A DNA stretch of 64,000 nt from Microbacterium sp. SY138 (GTDB lineage Bacteria > Actinomycetota > Actinomycetes > Actinomycetales > Microbacteriaceae): NCBI RefSeq assembly GCF_039729145.1, contig NZ_CP155793.1, positions 1,736,001 to 1,800,000 of the forward strand, given 5' to 3'. A program made the translations under genes and the position numbers. The notes below the pieces were generated by a model. That model did not search any database. It saw only the letters and a list, made by a program, of their open reading frames with translations, and was not told the origin of the DNA. Each line of letters begins with the position of its first letter. Position 1 is the stretch's first letter. Positions 20,831-29,482 of the stretch are shown here, in pieces.

Positions 20831-20910
20831 TCAGGATTCGCCGCGGCGGGCCAGGATTCGCCGCGGCGGGCCAGGATTCGCCGCGGCGGGCCAGGATTCG
20901 CCGCGGCGGG
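20831..20910. repeat. Four tandem copies of a 20-bp unit
   Basis: Unit CCAGGATTCGCCGCGGCGGG occurs four times head to tail (20831, 20851, 20871, 20891; the first copy begins TC instead of CC), with a 5-base fifth start. It fills the gap between the glpD stop (20911) and the promoter area of the SPFH gene. Each unit holds the palindrome CCGCGG. Near-identity of copies suggests recent slippage expansion. There are no spacers, so it is not CRISPR. Confidence 0.95.
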
Positions 20911-22362
20911 TCAGGCGAGGTCGGCGAGAGTGCGGGCGACGACGTTCTCGACCGCCGCGTGGCAGCGTGCGCGATCGGCATCCACGAGTCCGACACGGGT
21001 GCGCCTGTCGAGGACGTCATCGACGGTCATCGCGCCCTCCGTGCGAACGGCGAACTCGACCTCCGCGGCGGTCAAGCCCGTGGCGTCGTCGAGCACGTCA
21101 TCCGAGGCGGGCACCGACCGATCGACGAGGCGCAACGACGCCGTGCGGCTCGGCCCCGACTGCAGTCCGCGGGTGCGTCCCGCAAGGTCCACGGCATCCT
21201 CGGCCATCCGGCGGTAGGTGGTCAGCTTTCCCCCGAGCACCGTGACGAATCCGGCGGTGGATACCGTCACCAGATGCCGGCGAGAGACATCGGCGGTGGA
21301 GTCGGTCCCGCTGTCGACCAGCGGACGCAGGCCGGCGAACGCGCCCCGCACCCGATCGCGGCCGAGGGGAGCAGCGATCACGCGATTGAGGTTCTGCAGC
21401 AGGAAATCGATCTCCGGCTCCGTCGGCCGGGCGACACGCGGTACGACACCGGGGGAGTCTTCGTCGGTGAGGCCGACGATCACGCGGCCGAAGGCCTGCG
21501 GCAGCGCGAAGACGTAGCGACTGATCGATCCCTCGTGCGGGATGGTGAGCGCGGCCGACGGCGAACCCAGGTCGGCGGCGGCGAGGACGATGTGCGTCCC
21601 TCGGCTCGGGCGCACGTGGATCGTCTGATCGAGCGCACCGGCCCAGACGCCGGTCGCGTTGATGACGGCGCGGGCTCTGACCTCGAACCGCTCGCCCGTG
21701 GACGTCTCCTCGACCGATGCGCCGTCTTCCCGCAACACGACCGCGCGGACGCGGGTGAGGATGCGAGCGCCAAGAGATGCCGCCGTGCGGGCGACGGTCG
21801 CCACGAGCCGCGCGTCGTCGACCAGCTGGCCGTCGAAGGACAGCATTCCGCCGCGGAGGCCGTGAGGGTCGAGCGCAGGCACCAGGCGGGTGGCGGAGCG
21901 CGCGGACACGAGAGCGGGGGCAGGCAGCGTCGTCCGGGTGGTGTGCGCGCGCATGCGGAGCAGATCTCCCAGCCCCATCCCGACGGCGCCCGCAGTGCGC
22001 TGGCGGAGCGTGACTCCGCGGGAGAAGGGCAGGAGCTGTCCGAGCGGGCGGATCAGATGCGGGGCGATCGTGGTCATCAGGAGATGTCGCTCGTGTGCGC
22101 TCTCTCGCGCGGTCGCGATGTCACCGGTCGCGAGGTAGCGCAGGCCGCCGTGCACGAGCTTCGAGCTGAATCGGCTGGTCCCGAAGGCGAGATCCTCGGC
22201 TTCTATCAGCGTCACACGGAGCCCGCGCGAGACGGCGTCCAGAGCGACACCCACGCCCGTGATACCGCCCCCGACGACGAGGACGTCGACCGTCTCGTCG
22301 GCTGCGCGTGCGAGTTCGATCCTCCGTCGCGCGACGTTGAGCGCGGATGACTCCCGGGTCAT
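20911..22362 (-). CDS. glpD: Glycerol-3-phosphate dehydrogenase/oxidase, FAD-dependent
   Basis: 483-residue flavoenzyme oxidising sn-glycerol 3-phosphate to dihydroxyacetone phosphate. DVLVVGGGITGVGVALDAVSRG is the FAD Rossmann motif, FGTSRFSSKLVHGGLRYL is the hallmark GlpD/GlpO segment, and the C-terminal helical domain holds GGKLTTYRRMAEDAVDL. The ATG at 22362 overlaps the stop of the upstream tetR gene (ATGA), so the regulator and enzyme are co-translated. The product, DHAP, is the substrate class used by acyl-DHAP/alkyl-DHAP enzymes such as the divergent AGPS-like protein next door. Confidence 0.9.
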   Translation of the reverse strand: MTRESSALNVARRRIELARAADETVDVLVVGGGITGVGVALDAVSRGLRVTLIEAEDLAFGTSRFSSKLVHGGLRYLATGDIATARESAHERHLLMTTIAPHLIRPLGQLLPFSRGVTLRQRTAGAVGMGLGDLLRMRAHTTRTTLPAPALVSARSATRLVPALDPHGLRGGMLSFDGQLVDDARLVATVARTAASLGARILTRVRAVVLREDGASVEETSTGERFEVRARAVINATGVWAGALDQTIHVRPSRGTHIVLAAADLGSPSAALTIPHEGSISRYVFALPQAFGRVIVGLTDEDSPGVVPRVARPTEPEIDFLLQNLNRVIAAPLGRDRVRGAFAGLRPLVDSGTDSTADVSRRHLVTVSTAGFVTVLGGKLTTYRRMAEDAVDLAGRTRGLQSGPSRTASLRLVDRSVPASDDVLDDATGLTAAEVEFAVRTEGAMTVDDVLDRRTRVGLVDADRARCHAAVENVVARTLADLA

Positions 22363-22937
22363 GGGCGGAGCAGCCCGTCGAGTGCGGCTCGCAGTTCGCG
22401 CTCCCACGCGTTCTCCGAGATGAGGTCTGCCACGGTGCCGTGGGAGAGGACCGCGGACTGTGCGATGAGCAGCAGCATGACCGCGATCTCCTGCGGTGGT
22501 CCCGATCTGACCGAGCCGTCGGCCTGTGCGGTGCCGATCGCCGTGGCGAGCCAGTCGAGGATCAAGCGCTGACTCGATCCCACCCGCTGCAGCGTGTAGC
22601 GGGTGAAGGCTTCGGGTTCATCGGCGAGCAGACGCCCGTAGAGGGTGTCATTGCGGAAGAGCGTCGTGAAATGGAGGACGTCGTTGACGAGGACCGTCCG
22701 GGTGCGCGCTTCCGCGGGGAAGGTGCCCAGGATGCCGTCGACGCGCCGCAGCAGCGCGGCGCGGACGACATCATCGGCATCGCTCCAGTTGCGGTAGATC
22801 GTGGGGCGACTGAGATCGGCGCGACGGGCGAGCTCGGCGATGGTGACGCCGTGCACGCCGCGACGCTCGATCAGCGCGTCGGCCGCGTCGAGGATCCGCG
22901 TCTGTGTCGCATCCCATTGTGGTTGACGTTCTTCCAT
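22359..22937 (-). CDS. TetR family transcriptional regulator
   Basis: 192 residues with an N-terminal TetR helix-turn-helix: TRILDAADALIERRGVHGVTIAELARRADLSRPTIYRNWSDADDVV (residues about 13-57). The remainder is a helical ligand and dimer domain. It is the first gene of an operon with glpD, and its start codon is only 20 bases from that of the divergent AGPS-like oxidase, so it probably controls both directions and itself. The ligand is unknown. Confidence 0.88.
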   Translation of the reverse strand: MEERQPQWDATQTRILDAADALIERRGVHGVTIAELARRADLSRPTIYRNWSDADDVVRAALLRRVDGILGTFPAEARTRTVLVNDVLHFTTLFRNDTLYGRLLADEPEAFTRYTLQRVGSSQRLILDWLATAIGTAQADGSVRSGPPQEIAVMLLLIAQSAVLSHGTVADLISENAWERELRAALDGLLRP

Positions 22938-22957
22938 GATGTGTCACACTGTAACGC
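22938..22957. promoter_or_regulatory. Divergent promoter/operator between tetR and the AGPS-like gene
   Basis: The two start codons are only 20 bases apart, so transcription in both directions must start at or beside the start codons. TACAGT on the minus strand (22948-22953) can serve tetR; CACTGT on the plus strand (22947-22952) is nearly the same bases read the other way. A TetR dimer binding here would block both promoters. Inference from spacing. Confidence 0.4.
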
Positions 22958-24580
22958 ATGGGCCAAGACAGTGGCAGGGTCGATGCGGACCCGTCGATGA
23001 GATGGAACGGCTGGGGTGATCCGGCCAAGGCGAAGGACCTGCCCCTGGCGGTGCGCGCGCTGCTGCCGATGCTGCTGGGGCGAGTGCGCAAGCCCGGACC
23101 GGCGATCGAGCTCGGGCACGTGCAGCTCGATCCGCCGCGCTTGACCGCTGAGGATCATGCGGCATTCAGCGCCGCGCTCGGCCCGACGAACATCGATGAT
23201 GCCGCCGAGGCACGCATCCGCCACGCAGGTGGGCGTTCGACACCCGACCTCCTCCGTCGTCGCGAGGTGCGTCAGGAGGCGCCGGATGCCGTCCTCCGTC
23301 CTGCCGATCACGACGAGGTGCGCGCGTGCCTCGACATCGCGGTCGCGCGAGGGATCGCGGTGATCCCCTTCGGGGGCGGCACTAGTGTCGTCGGCGCACT
23401 GGACCCCGACCGGGGCGCGCATCACGCGGTCGTGAGCCTCGACCTGCGACGTCTCAGCGGTCTGATCCGGCTGGATGAGTTCAGCGGCGAAGCCCTGTTC
23501 GCGGCGGGGACGACAGGCCCGGAGGCGGAAGCAGCGCTGTCCGCGCACGGCTTCGAACTCGGCCACTTCCCTCAGAGCTTCCGCTACGCCACGATCGGCG
23601 GATTCGCGGCGGCCCGGTCTTCGGGACAGAACTCGGCGGGCAACGGGCGCTTCGACACGATGGTGACCGGGATCAGAGTGGCGACGCCGACCGGCGACAT
23701 CGAGCTCGGGCGCTCGCCCGGTTCCGCCGCAGGGCCAGACCTGATCAGGGTGTTCCTCGGCTCCGAGGGCATCTTCGGCGTGATCACCGAGGTACGGGTG
23801 CGGGTGCATCGGATCCCGCGCGACCGCGTGTTCGAATCCTGGTCCTTCCCCGACTTCACCAGCGGCGCCGAGGGGCTGCGGCGGGTCGCGCAGCAGGGCG
23901 ACGGCCCCACCGTCATCCGGCTCTCCGACGAAGCGGAGACGGCGGTGAGTCTCGCGCAGGTCGGCAAGATCGGCAGGGCTCTCGCGAAGGGCGCCAGCGT
24001 GGTGACCGTGTACGAAGGTGACGGTATCGCCGAGCGGCGTGCCCGCGCCAGCATCCAGCTCGCTGCGGCCGGCGGAGTCTCGGCAGGTGAAGGGGCAGCG
24101 GAGGACTGGCTGAAAGGTCGGTTCGACGGCCCCTACCTGCGGGATTCGCTGCTCGACGCCGGTGTCTTCTGCGAGACGCTCGAGACCGCGACCACATGGT
24201 CGAACCTGCAGACACTGCGTTCGGCGGTCGACTCTGCACTCAAAGACGGCTTCGCCGACGCCGGGGCGAAGTCGTACATCATGTGCCACGTCTCCCACAT
24301 CTACCCGACCGGGGCTTCCCTGTACTTCACCGTGCTCGCCGGCATCCGTTCGGACCCGCTCGGTGTGTGGGAAGTCGTGAAGGCGCGCGTCAACGATGCG
24401 ATCGTCGCGTCGGGGGGGACCATCAGCCATCACCACGCGGTCGGCAGGGATCATGCGCCCTGGCTCCGTGCGGAGATCGGCGAGACGGGCGTCCGTATCC
24501 TCCGTGCGATCAAGCGCGAACTCGATCCGTCGGGCATCCTCAACCCGGGTGCTGTGATCCCCATCGAGCGGACGCTCTGA
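22958..24580 (+). CDS. FAD-binding oxidase of the alkyldihydroxyacetonephosphate synthase family
   Basis: 540-residue vanillyl-alcohol-oxidase-fold flavoprotein. The FAD domain shows PDAVLRPADHDEVRACLDIA, IPFGGGTSVVGAL and the AGPS-type stretch GHFPQSFRYATIGGFAAARSSGQNS with GRFDTMVTG. The C-terminal cap includes CHVSHIYPTGASLYFT and the poly-His motif ISHHHAVGRDHAPWL, corresponding to the HHH of AGPS that contacts the DHAP phosphate, and ends ELDPSGILNPGAVIP. AGPS swaps an acyl group of acyl-DHAP for a fatty alcohol to make ether lipids; other members are D-lactate or glycolate oxidases. The neighbouring DHAP-forming GlpD and lipid kinase favour a glycerolipid role. Actual substrate is not proven. 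Confidence 0.8.
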   Translation: MGQDSGRVDADPSMRWNGWGDPAKAKDLPLAVRALLPMLLGRVRKPGPAIELGHVQLDPPRLTAEDHAAFSAALGPTNIDDAAEARIRHAGGRSTPDLLRRREVRQEAPDAVLRPADHDEVRACLDIAVARGIAVIPFGGGTSVVGALDPDRGAHHAVVSLDLRRLSGLIRLDEFSGEALFAAGTTGPEAEAALSAHGFELGHFPQSFRYATIGGFAAARSSGQNSAGNGRFDTMVTGIRVATPTGDIELGRSPGSAAGPDLIRVFLGSEGIFGVITEVRVRVHRIPRDRVFESWSFPDFTSGAEGLRRVAQQGDGPTVIRLSDEAETAVSLAQVGKIGRALAKGASVVTVYEGDGIAERRARASIQLAAAGGVSAGEGAAEDWLKGRFDGPYLRDSLLDAGVFCETLETATTWSNLQTLRSAVDSALKDGFADAGAKSYIMCHVSHIYPTGASLYFTVLAGIRSDPLGVWEVVKARVNDAIVASGGTISHHHAVGRDHAPWLRAEIGETGVRILRAIKRELDPSGILNPGAVIPIERTL

Positions 24581-24581
24581 C

Positions 24582-25487
24582 ATGGCCGAGCACATCGCCG
24601 TGCTCGCGAATCCGTTCTCCGGCAAAGGGCGGGGCGGGCGAGCGGCGGAAGCTGCTGTTCTGCATCTTCGTGATCGTGGTGTCGAGGTGCGGGCCTATGC
24701 GGGAGGATCCGCAGAAGACACCGCACGGCTCGCGGTCGCGGCCGTGGCAGACGATCCGCGAGCGCTGGTCGTCGTCGGTGGTGATGGCACACTGTCCGGT
24801 GTGCTCGACACGGTATGTGCGGCATCGGTCCCCGTGGTGCTGGTCGCGGCCGGGACCGGGAACGACCTCGCCCGCGCTCTCGGACTCCCACGCAGCGACG
24901 CACGGGCTGCCGCCGAACTCGCTCTCACGGGCGTGCCCCGGTCGATCGACGTCGGCGTGGTCCGCACCGGGAAGGGCAGCAGGAAATTCCTGACCATCGC
25001 GGCGCTGGGTTTCGACGCGAAGGTCAGCGATCGCACCAACCGGCTCCGCTGGCCGCACGGTGCGCCTCGCTATTACCTCGCCCTGCTGATCGAACTCGTG
25101 CGGCTGCGTCCCATGGAGTTCACCCTCGCCATCGATGGCGAGCCGCCGAGAAGCGAGCCGGGTACGCTGATCGCGGCCGGCAGCACCTCCAGCTACGGCG
25201 GCGGGATGCCGATCTGCGCCGGGGCCGTCCCCGACGACGGGCTCCTCGACATCGTCCATGTCGCCCCGTTGGGCCGGCTGCGCCTGCTTCGTCTCTTCCC
25301 CCTGCTGCTCCGCGGGACGCATCTCGCGCGCGACGAGGTGGCGCATCGTCGTGCACGGTCCGTCACGGTGTCGGCCACCGGCCTGGTGGTCTATGCCGAC
25401 GGCGAGCGGATCGGCGAGGATGAGTGCACCATCGCGGTGCTGCCGGGCGCGCTCACGATGATGGTGCCGAAGGGGAGCGATGACTGA
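24582..25487 (+). CDS. Diacylglycerol/lipid kinase family protein
   Basis: 301 residues. The catalytic domain begins IAVLANPFSGKGRGG and contains the nucleotide loop VVVGGDGTLSGVLD, then LVAAGTGNDLARALGLP, the usual DAGK signatures; the second domain includes TIAALGFDAKVS and AGSTSSYGGGMPICAGAVPDDGLLDIV. Members phosphorylate diacylglycerol, sphingosine or related lipids. The gene starts one base after the AGPS-like stop and overlaps the GMC gene by 8 bases, so the three are one transcript. Confidence 0.9.
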   Translation: MAEHIAVLANPFSGKGRGGRAAEAAVLHLRDRGVEVRAYAGGSAEDTARLAVAAVADDPRALVVVGGDGTLSGVLDTVCAASVPVVLVAAGTGNDLARALGLPRSDARAAAELALTGVPRSIDVGVVRTGKGSRKFLTIAALGFDAKVSDRTNRLRWPHGAPRYYLALLIELVRLRPMEFTLAIDGEPPRSEPGTLIAAGSTSSYGGGMPICAGAVPDDGLLDIVHVAPLGRLRLLRLFPLLLRGTHLARDEVAHRRARSVTVSATGLVVYADGERIGEDECTIAVLPGALTMMVPKGSDD

Positions 25488-27111
25488 GTTCGACGAGGAT
25501 GTCGTGGTCGTGGGTTCCGGATTCGGAGGTTCCGTGGCCGCTCTGCGACTTGCGGAGAAGGGCTACCGCGTCCGCGTCTACGAGGCGGGTCGCCGCTTCG
25601 AGGACGATGACTTCGCGAAGACCAACTGGAACGTCCGCCGGTACCTGTGGGCACCAGTGCTCGGCTGTTACGGTGTGCAGCGCATCCACCGACTGCCGCA
25701 CGTGATGATTCTGGCGGGCGCCGGGGTGGGTGGCGGATCACTCAACTACGCGAACACGCTGTACCAGCCGGGGGCGGCCTTCTTCGCGGACCCCCAGTGG
25801 CAGGGCATCGCGGACTGGGAGTCCGAGTTGGCACCCCACTATGCCACGGCGAAGCGGATGCTCGGCGTCGTGGAGCGCTACCCGCACACGGGTCCGGTGG
25901 AGCGGATCATGGCCGGCGCCGCGGACGACCTCGGCGTCGGTGCGACGTTCCGCCACGCGCCCGTCGGGGTCTGGTTCGGGAAGCCGGGGGAGCGCACTCC
26001 GGATCCGTTCTTCGGCGGTGAGGGCCCTGATCGCACCGGTTGCACCCTCTGCGGCAACTGCATGGTGGGCTGCCGCGTCGGCGCGAAGAACACGCTCATG
26101 AAGAACTACCTGCATCTCGCGGAGCGCCGAGGGGTCGCGATCGAGGCGCTGCGAACGGTGAGCGAGGTGCGGGAGCTCCCCGGGGGTGGGTTCGCGGTGA
26201 CGACGCAGCGCAGCGGAGCCTGGTTCCGGCATGAGCGGAGAACCGTGACCGCCCGGCAGGTGGTGCTGGCCGCCGGCACCTGGGGTACGCAGCAGCTGCT
26301 GCACCGTATGAAGGCGTCCGGGGCGCTGCCGCGGGTCTCCGACGCCGTGGGGCAGCTGACCCGAACCAACTCCGAGGCGCTGGACGGCGCGGTCGCCACG
26401 AGCGTCCCGGAATCGCTCGAGCTCGCCCGGGGCGTCGCGATCACGACCTCGTTCCACATAGACGATCGCACGCACGTCGAGAACGTCCGCTACGGTCCGG
26501 GATCGAACCTGATGGGTGCGCTGGCGACCGTCATCGTCCCCGGCGGACAGCCGCTGGGCGTGCGCCTGCGCCGTCTGGTCGCGCAGGTGCTCCGCTCACC
26601 GGTGAGACAGTGGCGGCTCGGGAGTCTCCGCCGTTGGAGCGAGCGTGGAATCATCGCGCTGGTGATGCAGACGGCGGACAATTCGCTCACCCTCTCGCTG
26701 CGCCGCCGCTTCGGTCGCCTCGTGATGACGAGTGCGCAGGGACACGGGGAGCCGAACCCGAGCTATCTGCCCCAAGCCCATACGGCTGCTGCGGCGATCG
26801 CCGCGCGGGTCGAGGCGGACGGCGGGGTGTCTGCGGCCGCACGCGGATCCTGGCCGGAGGTGTTCGGCATCCCGCTCACGGCGCACTTCCTCGGCGGTGC
26901 GGTGATCTCGGCGTCGCCCGCGGAAGGGGTCGTCGACGCATATCACCGGGTCTGGGGACACCCCGGCCTGCACGTCGTCGACGGGGCGGCCGTTCCCGCG
27001 AATCCCGGCGTGAACCCCTCGCTCACGATCACCGCGCTGGCCGAACGGGCGCTGTCGTACTGGCCTCGACGTGGTGACGAAGACCCCCGACCGGCTCAGC
27101 CCGCGAGCTGA
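25480..27111 (+). CDS. GMC-type FAD oxidoreductase with a ferredoxin-like Cys motif
   Basis: 543 residues resembling actinobacterial cholesterol-oxidase-like GMC proteins. The Rossmann motif DVVVVGSGFGGSVAALRLAEKG is at the start, ILAGAGVGGGSLNYANTLYQP is the second FAD signature, and HFLGGAVISASPAEGVVDAYHRVWGHPGLHVVDGAAVPANPGVNPSLTI is the C-terminal substrate and FAD closure (shown here in parts: HFLGGAVI, VVDGAAVPANPG). A CTLCGNCMVGC run (CxxCxxCxxxC, near residues 188-198) is the pattern of a 4Fe-4S site and is shared with mycobacterial relatives. No signal peptide. Third gene of the AGPS-like/lipid kinase operon. An alcohol or sterol-like substrate is likely, but unknown. Confidence 0.82.
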   Translation: MTEFDEDVVVVGSGFGGSVAALRLAEKGYRVRVYEAGRRFEDDDFAKTNWNVRRYLWAPVLGCYGVQRIHRLPHVMILAGAGVGGGSLNYANTLYQPGAAFFADPQWQGIADWESELAPHYATAKRMLGVVERYPHTGPVERIMAGAADDLGVGATFRHAPVGVWFGKPGERTPDPFFGGEGPDRTGCTLCGNCMVGCRVGAKNTLMKNYLHLAERRGVAIEALRTVSEVRELPGGGFAVTTQRSGAWFRHERRTVTARQVVLAAGTWGTQQLLHRMKASGALPRVSDAVGQLTRTNSEALDGAVATSVPESLELARGVAITTSFHIDDRTHVENVRYGPGSNLMGALATVIVPGGQPLGVRLRRLVAQVLRSPVRQWRLGSLRRWSERGIIALVMQTADNSLTLSLRRRFGRLVMTSAQGHGEPNPSYLPQAHTAAAAIAARVEADGGVSAAARGSWPEVFGIPLTAHFLGGAVISASPAEGVVDAYHRVWGHPGLHVVDGAAVPANPGVNPSLTITALAERALSYWPRRGDEDPRPAQPAS

Positions 27112-27263
27112 GTCTCGGCGATCGGGGCCTGCGGCGCAGGGGCATCATGCAGGGCCCACGACGCCGGCCAGCGCCGGCAGTGGGCCACGCCGACGGGGCT
27201 CACGCCAGGGAGCGGCAGCGCGATGTGCGGCTCGGAGGTGTGCGTGCTTATGCGGCGGACGAC

Positions 27264-27306
27264 GAAGCGCTCCACCGGATTCGCCAGGAATCCTGTGGAG
27301 CGCTTC
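27264..27306. terminator. Large hairpin between convergent GMC and fadB genes
   Basis: An 18-bp stem with one mismatch (27264-27281 against 27289-27306) and a 7-base loop, in the 214-base gap between the convergent genes. No U tract follows on either strand, but location and stability fit a bidirectional terminator. The rest of the gap (27112-27263) shows no gene that I can support. Confidence 0.65.
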
Positions 27307-27325
27307 GCGGGATGGCGTCCGACGA

Positions 27326-29482
27326 TCAGCGGCTCTCGACGCCGCGGATCTGCGGGGTGTGGAACGAGCCGCCGAAGGCCCGCTCCGAGGCTCCCTCACG
27401 GTCGAGGTACGGTGAAGCACCACCGTCGATGAACGGCCAGCCGGCGCCGAGGATCAGGCACAGGTCGATGTCCTCGACCTCGGGCACGACGCCCTCGTCG
27501 AGCATCAGCTTGATCTCCTGCGCCAGACCGTCCTGCACCCGCTGGAGGATCGTCGCCGCCGTTGCGGGGTTCTTGCCGACGGCGGGCTTCAGAACCTTCT
27601 CCGCCTGCTTGCTCCAGCCGATGACGCGCCCGCCCTTGTCCTTCTCCACGACGGTGTCGAGCTCCGCGAGCGCATGGAAGTTCTCGTTGGCGTAGAAGCG
27701 GTCGGGGAAGGCCTTCACCATCGTGTCCTGCACGTGGGCGGCGACCTTCCAGCCGACGAGGTCGATCAACTGGAACGGGCCCATCGGCAGGCCGAGCGGG
27801 CCGAAGGCCTTCTCGACATCGGCGATGGGGGTGCCCTCGTAGACGGCGCGAGCCGCCTCGCCCATGACCTTGGCGAGCAGTCGGTTCACGACGAAGCCGG
27901 GGGCGTCGGCGGTGAGGACCGCGTTCTTTCCGAGGTTCTTCGCGACCACGAACGCCGTCGACAGAGCCGCATCGTCCGTCGCCGGTGTCTTCACGATCTC
28001 GATCAGCGGCATCACCGCGACAGGGTTGAAGAAGTGGAAGCCGACCAGGCGTTCGGGGTGAGCGAGCTTCGATCCGATCTCCTCGACGGAGAGCGACGAC
28101 GTGTTGGTCGCGAGGATCGCGTCCTCGGCGATGATCTTCTCGATCTCGCCGAACACCTGCTGCTTGACCCCGACCTCTTCGAACACGGCCTCGATCACGA
28201 AGTCGCAGTCCGCGTACAGGCTCTTGTCGGTGGTGCCGGTGACGAGCGCGCGCAGCTTGTTCGCCGAATCGGAGTCTAGGCGTCCCTTCGCTTCGAGCTT
28301 GCCGATCTCCTCGTGGATGTAGGCGACGCCCTTGTCGACGCGTGCCTGATCCAGGTCGGTGATGAGCACGGGCACCTGGAGCTTGCGCACGAAGAGCAGT
28401 GCGAACTGGCTCGCCATGAGACCGGCGCCGATGATGCCGACCTTGGTGACCTTCTTCGCGAGCGCCTTGTCGGGAGCTCCGACCGGTCGCTTCGCGCGCT
28501 TCTGCACGAGGTCGAAGGCGTACATGGATGCAGCGAACTGGTCGCCCGTGACGAGTTCGGCGAGTGCCTCGTCCTCGCGGGCGAAGCCTTCGGCCTTGGT
28601 GCCGCCCTTGGCCTTGTCGAGCAGGTCGAGGGCCGCATACGGCGACTTCGGCATGGTGCCGATCTTCGACTCCAGCATCCCGCGCGCCATCTTGATGGCG
28701 ATCGGCCACTTGGTGAGACGCTCGATCTTGCCGGGCTCGTTCTTGCGCTCGACCTTCTTGCCACCCAGGACGGCATCCGCCCAGGCCAGCGAGTTCTCGA
28801 GGTAGTTCGCCGCGGGGAAGATCGCGTCGAAGATGCCCAGGTCGAACGCCTGCTGCGGCTTCAGCATCCGGTTCTGCTTGAGCGGGTTGGAGATGACGAC
28901 CTCGAGGGCGTTCTCGATGCCGATCAGGTTCGGCAGCAGGTAGGCGCCGCCCCAACCGGGGATGATGCCGAGGAAGACCTCGGGCAGTGCCACCGCCGCA
29001 GCAGAGGAGTCGACGGTGCGGTAGCTGGAGTTCAGCGCGATCTCCAGGCCGCCGCCCAGGGCGAGGCCGTTCACGAAGGCGAACGACGGCACGCCGAGGT
29101 CGCTGAGCGTGCCGAGGACCTTGTGTCCGAGCTGCGCGATCAGGCGGGCGTTGTCGCGCGATCCGACCTTGCTGATGTCGGACAGGTCGGCGCCGGCCGC
29201 GAGGATGTACTGCTTGCCGGTGATGCCGACAGCCTGGATCTCGCCGGCCGCGGCTCGCGCCTTGAGGCCGTCGAGCGTCTCGCCCAGCTGCGTCAGCGTC
29301 GCGGGACCGAGCGTGTTCGGTCGCGTGTGGTCACGGCCGTTGTCGAGCGTGATCAGGGCGAGCACCTTGCCGGACGCGAGACGGATGTCGCGCACCGGCG
29401 ACTGCGTGATGACCTCGCCCTCGGTGAGTGCCTGGATGGGGGAGAAGTCGATCTCGTCGTAGTTGGTCACGTTCGCGCTCAC
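27326..29482 (-). CDS. fadB: Fatty acid oxidation complex alpha subunit (enoyl-CoA hydratase / 3-hydroxyacyl-CoA dehydrogenase)
   Basis: 718-residue bifunctional beta-oxidation enzyme. The N-terminal crotonase domain includes GITGKQYILAAGADLSDI and NGLALGGGLEIALNSSYR with VALPEVFLGIIPGWGG (oxyanion hole and acidic residues). The NAD domain begins KVGIIGAGLMASQFALLFV; IEAVFEEVGVKQQVF and LVGFHFFNPVAVMPLIEIV carry the catalytic Glu/His region; a second C-terminal helical domain ends near GAGWPFIDGGASPYLD. The GTG at 29482 overlaps the fadA stop as GTGA; upstream in-frame sequence belongs to fadA's other frame. Confidence 0.92.
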   Translation of the reverse strand: MSANVTNYDEIDFSPIQALTEGEVITQSPVRDIRLASGKVLALITLDNGRDHTRPNTLGPATLTQLGETLDGLKARAAAGEIQAVGITGKQYILAAGADLSDISKVGSRDNARLIAQLGHKVLGTLSDLGVPSFAFVNGLALGGGLEIALNSSYRTVDSSAAAVALPEVFLGIIPGWGGAYLLPNLIGIENALEVVISNPLKQNRMLKPQQAFDLGIFDAIFPAANYLENSLAWADAVLGGKKVERKNEPGKIERLTKWPIAIKMARGMLESKIGTMPKSPYAALDLLDKAKGGTKAEGFAREDEALAELVTGDQFAASMYAFDLVQKRAKRPVGAPDKALAKKVTKVGIIGAGLMASQFALLFVRKLQVPVLITDLDQARVDKGVAYIHEEIGKLEAKGRLDSDSANKLRALVTGTTDKSLYADCDFVIEAVFEEVGVKQQVFGEIEKIIAEDAILATNTSSLSVEEIGSKLAHPERLVGFHFFNPVAVMPLIEIVKTPATDDAALSTAFVVAKNLGKNAVLTADAPGFVVNRLLAKVMGEAARAVYEGTPIADVEKAFGPLGLPMGPFQLIDLVGWKVAAHVQDTMVKAFPDRFYANENFHALAELDTVVEKDKGGRVIGWSKQAEKVLKPAVGKNPATAATILQRVQDGLAQEIKLMLDEGVVPEVEDIDLCLILGAGWPFIDGGASPYLDREGASERAFGGSFHTPQIRGVESR

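Noticed and set aside
20831..20910. CRISPR array
   Set aside because: Units are contiguous with no spacers and no cas genes.
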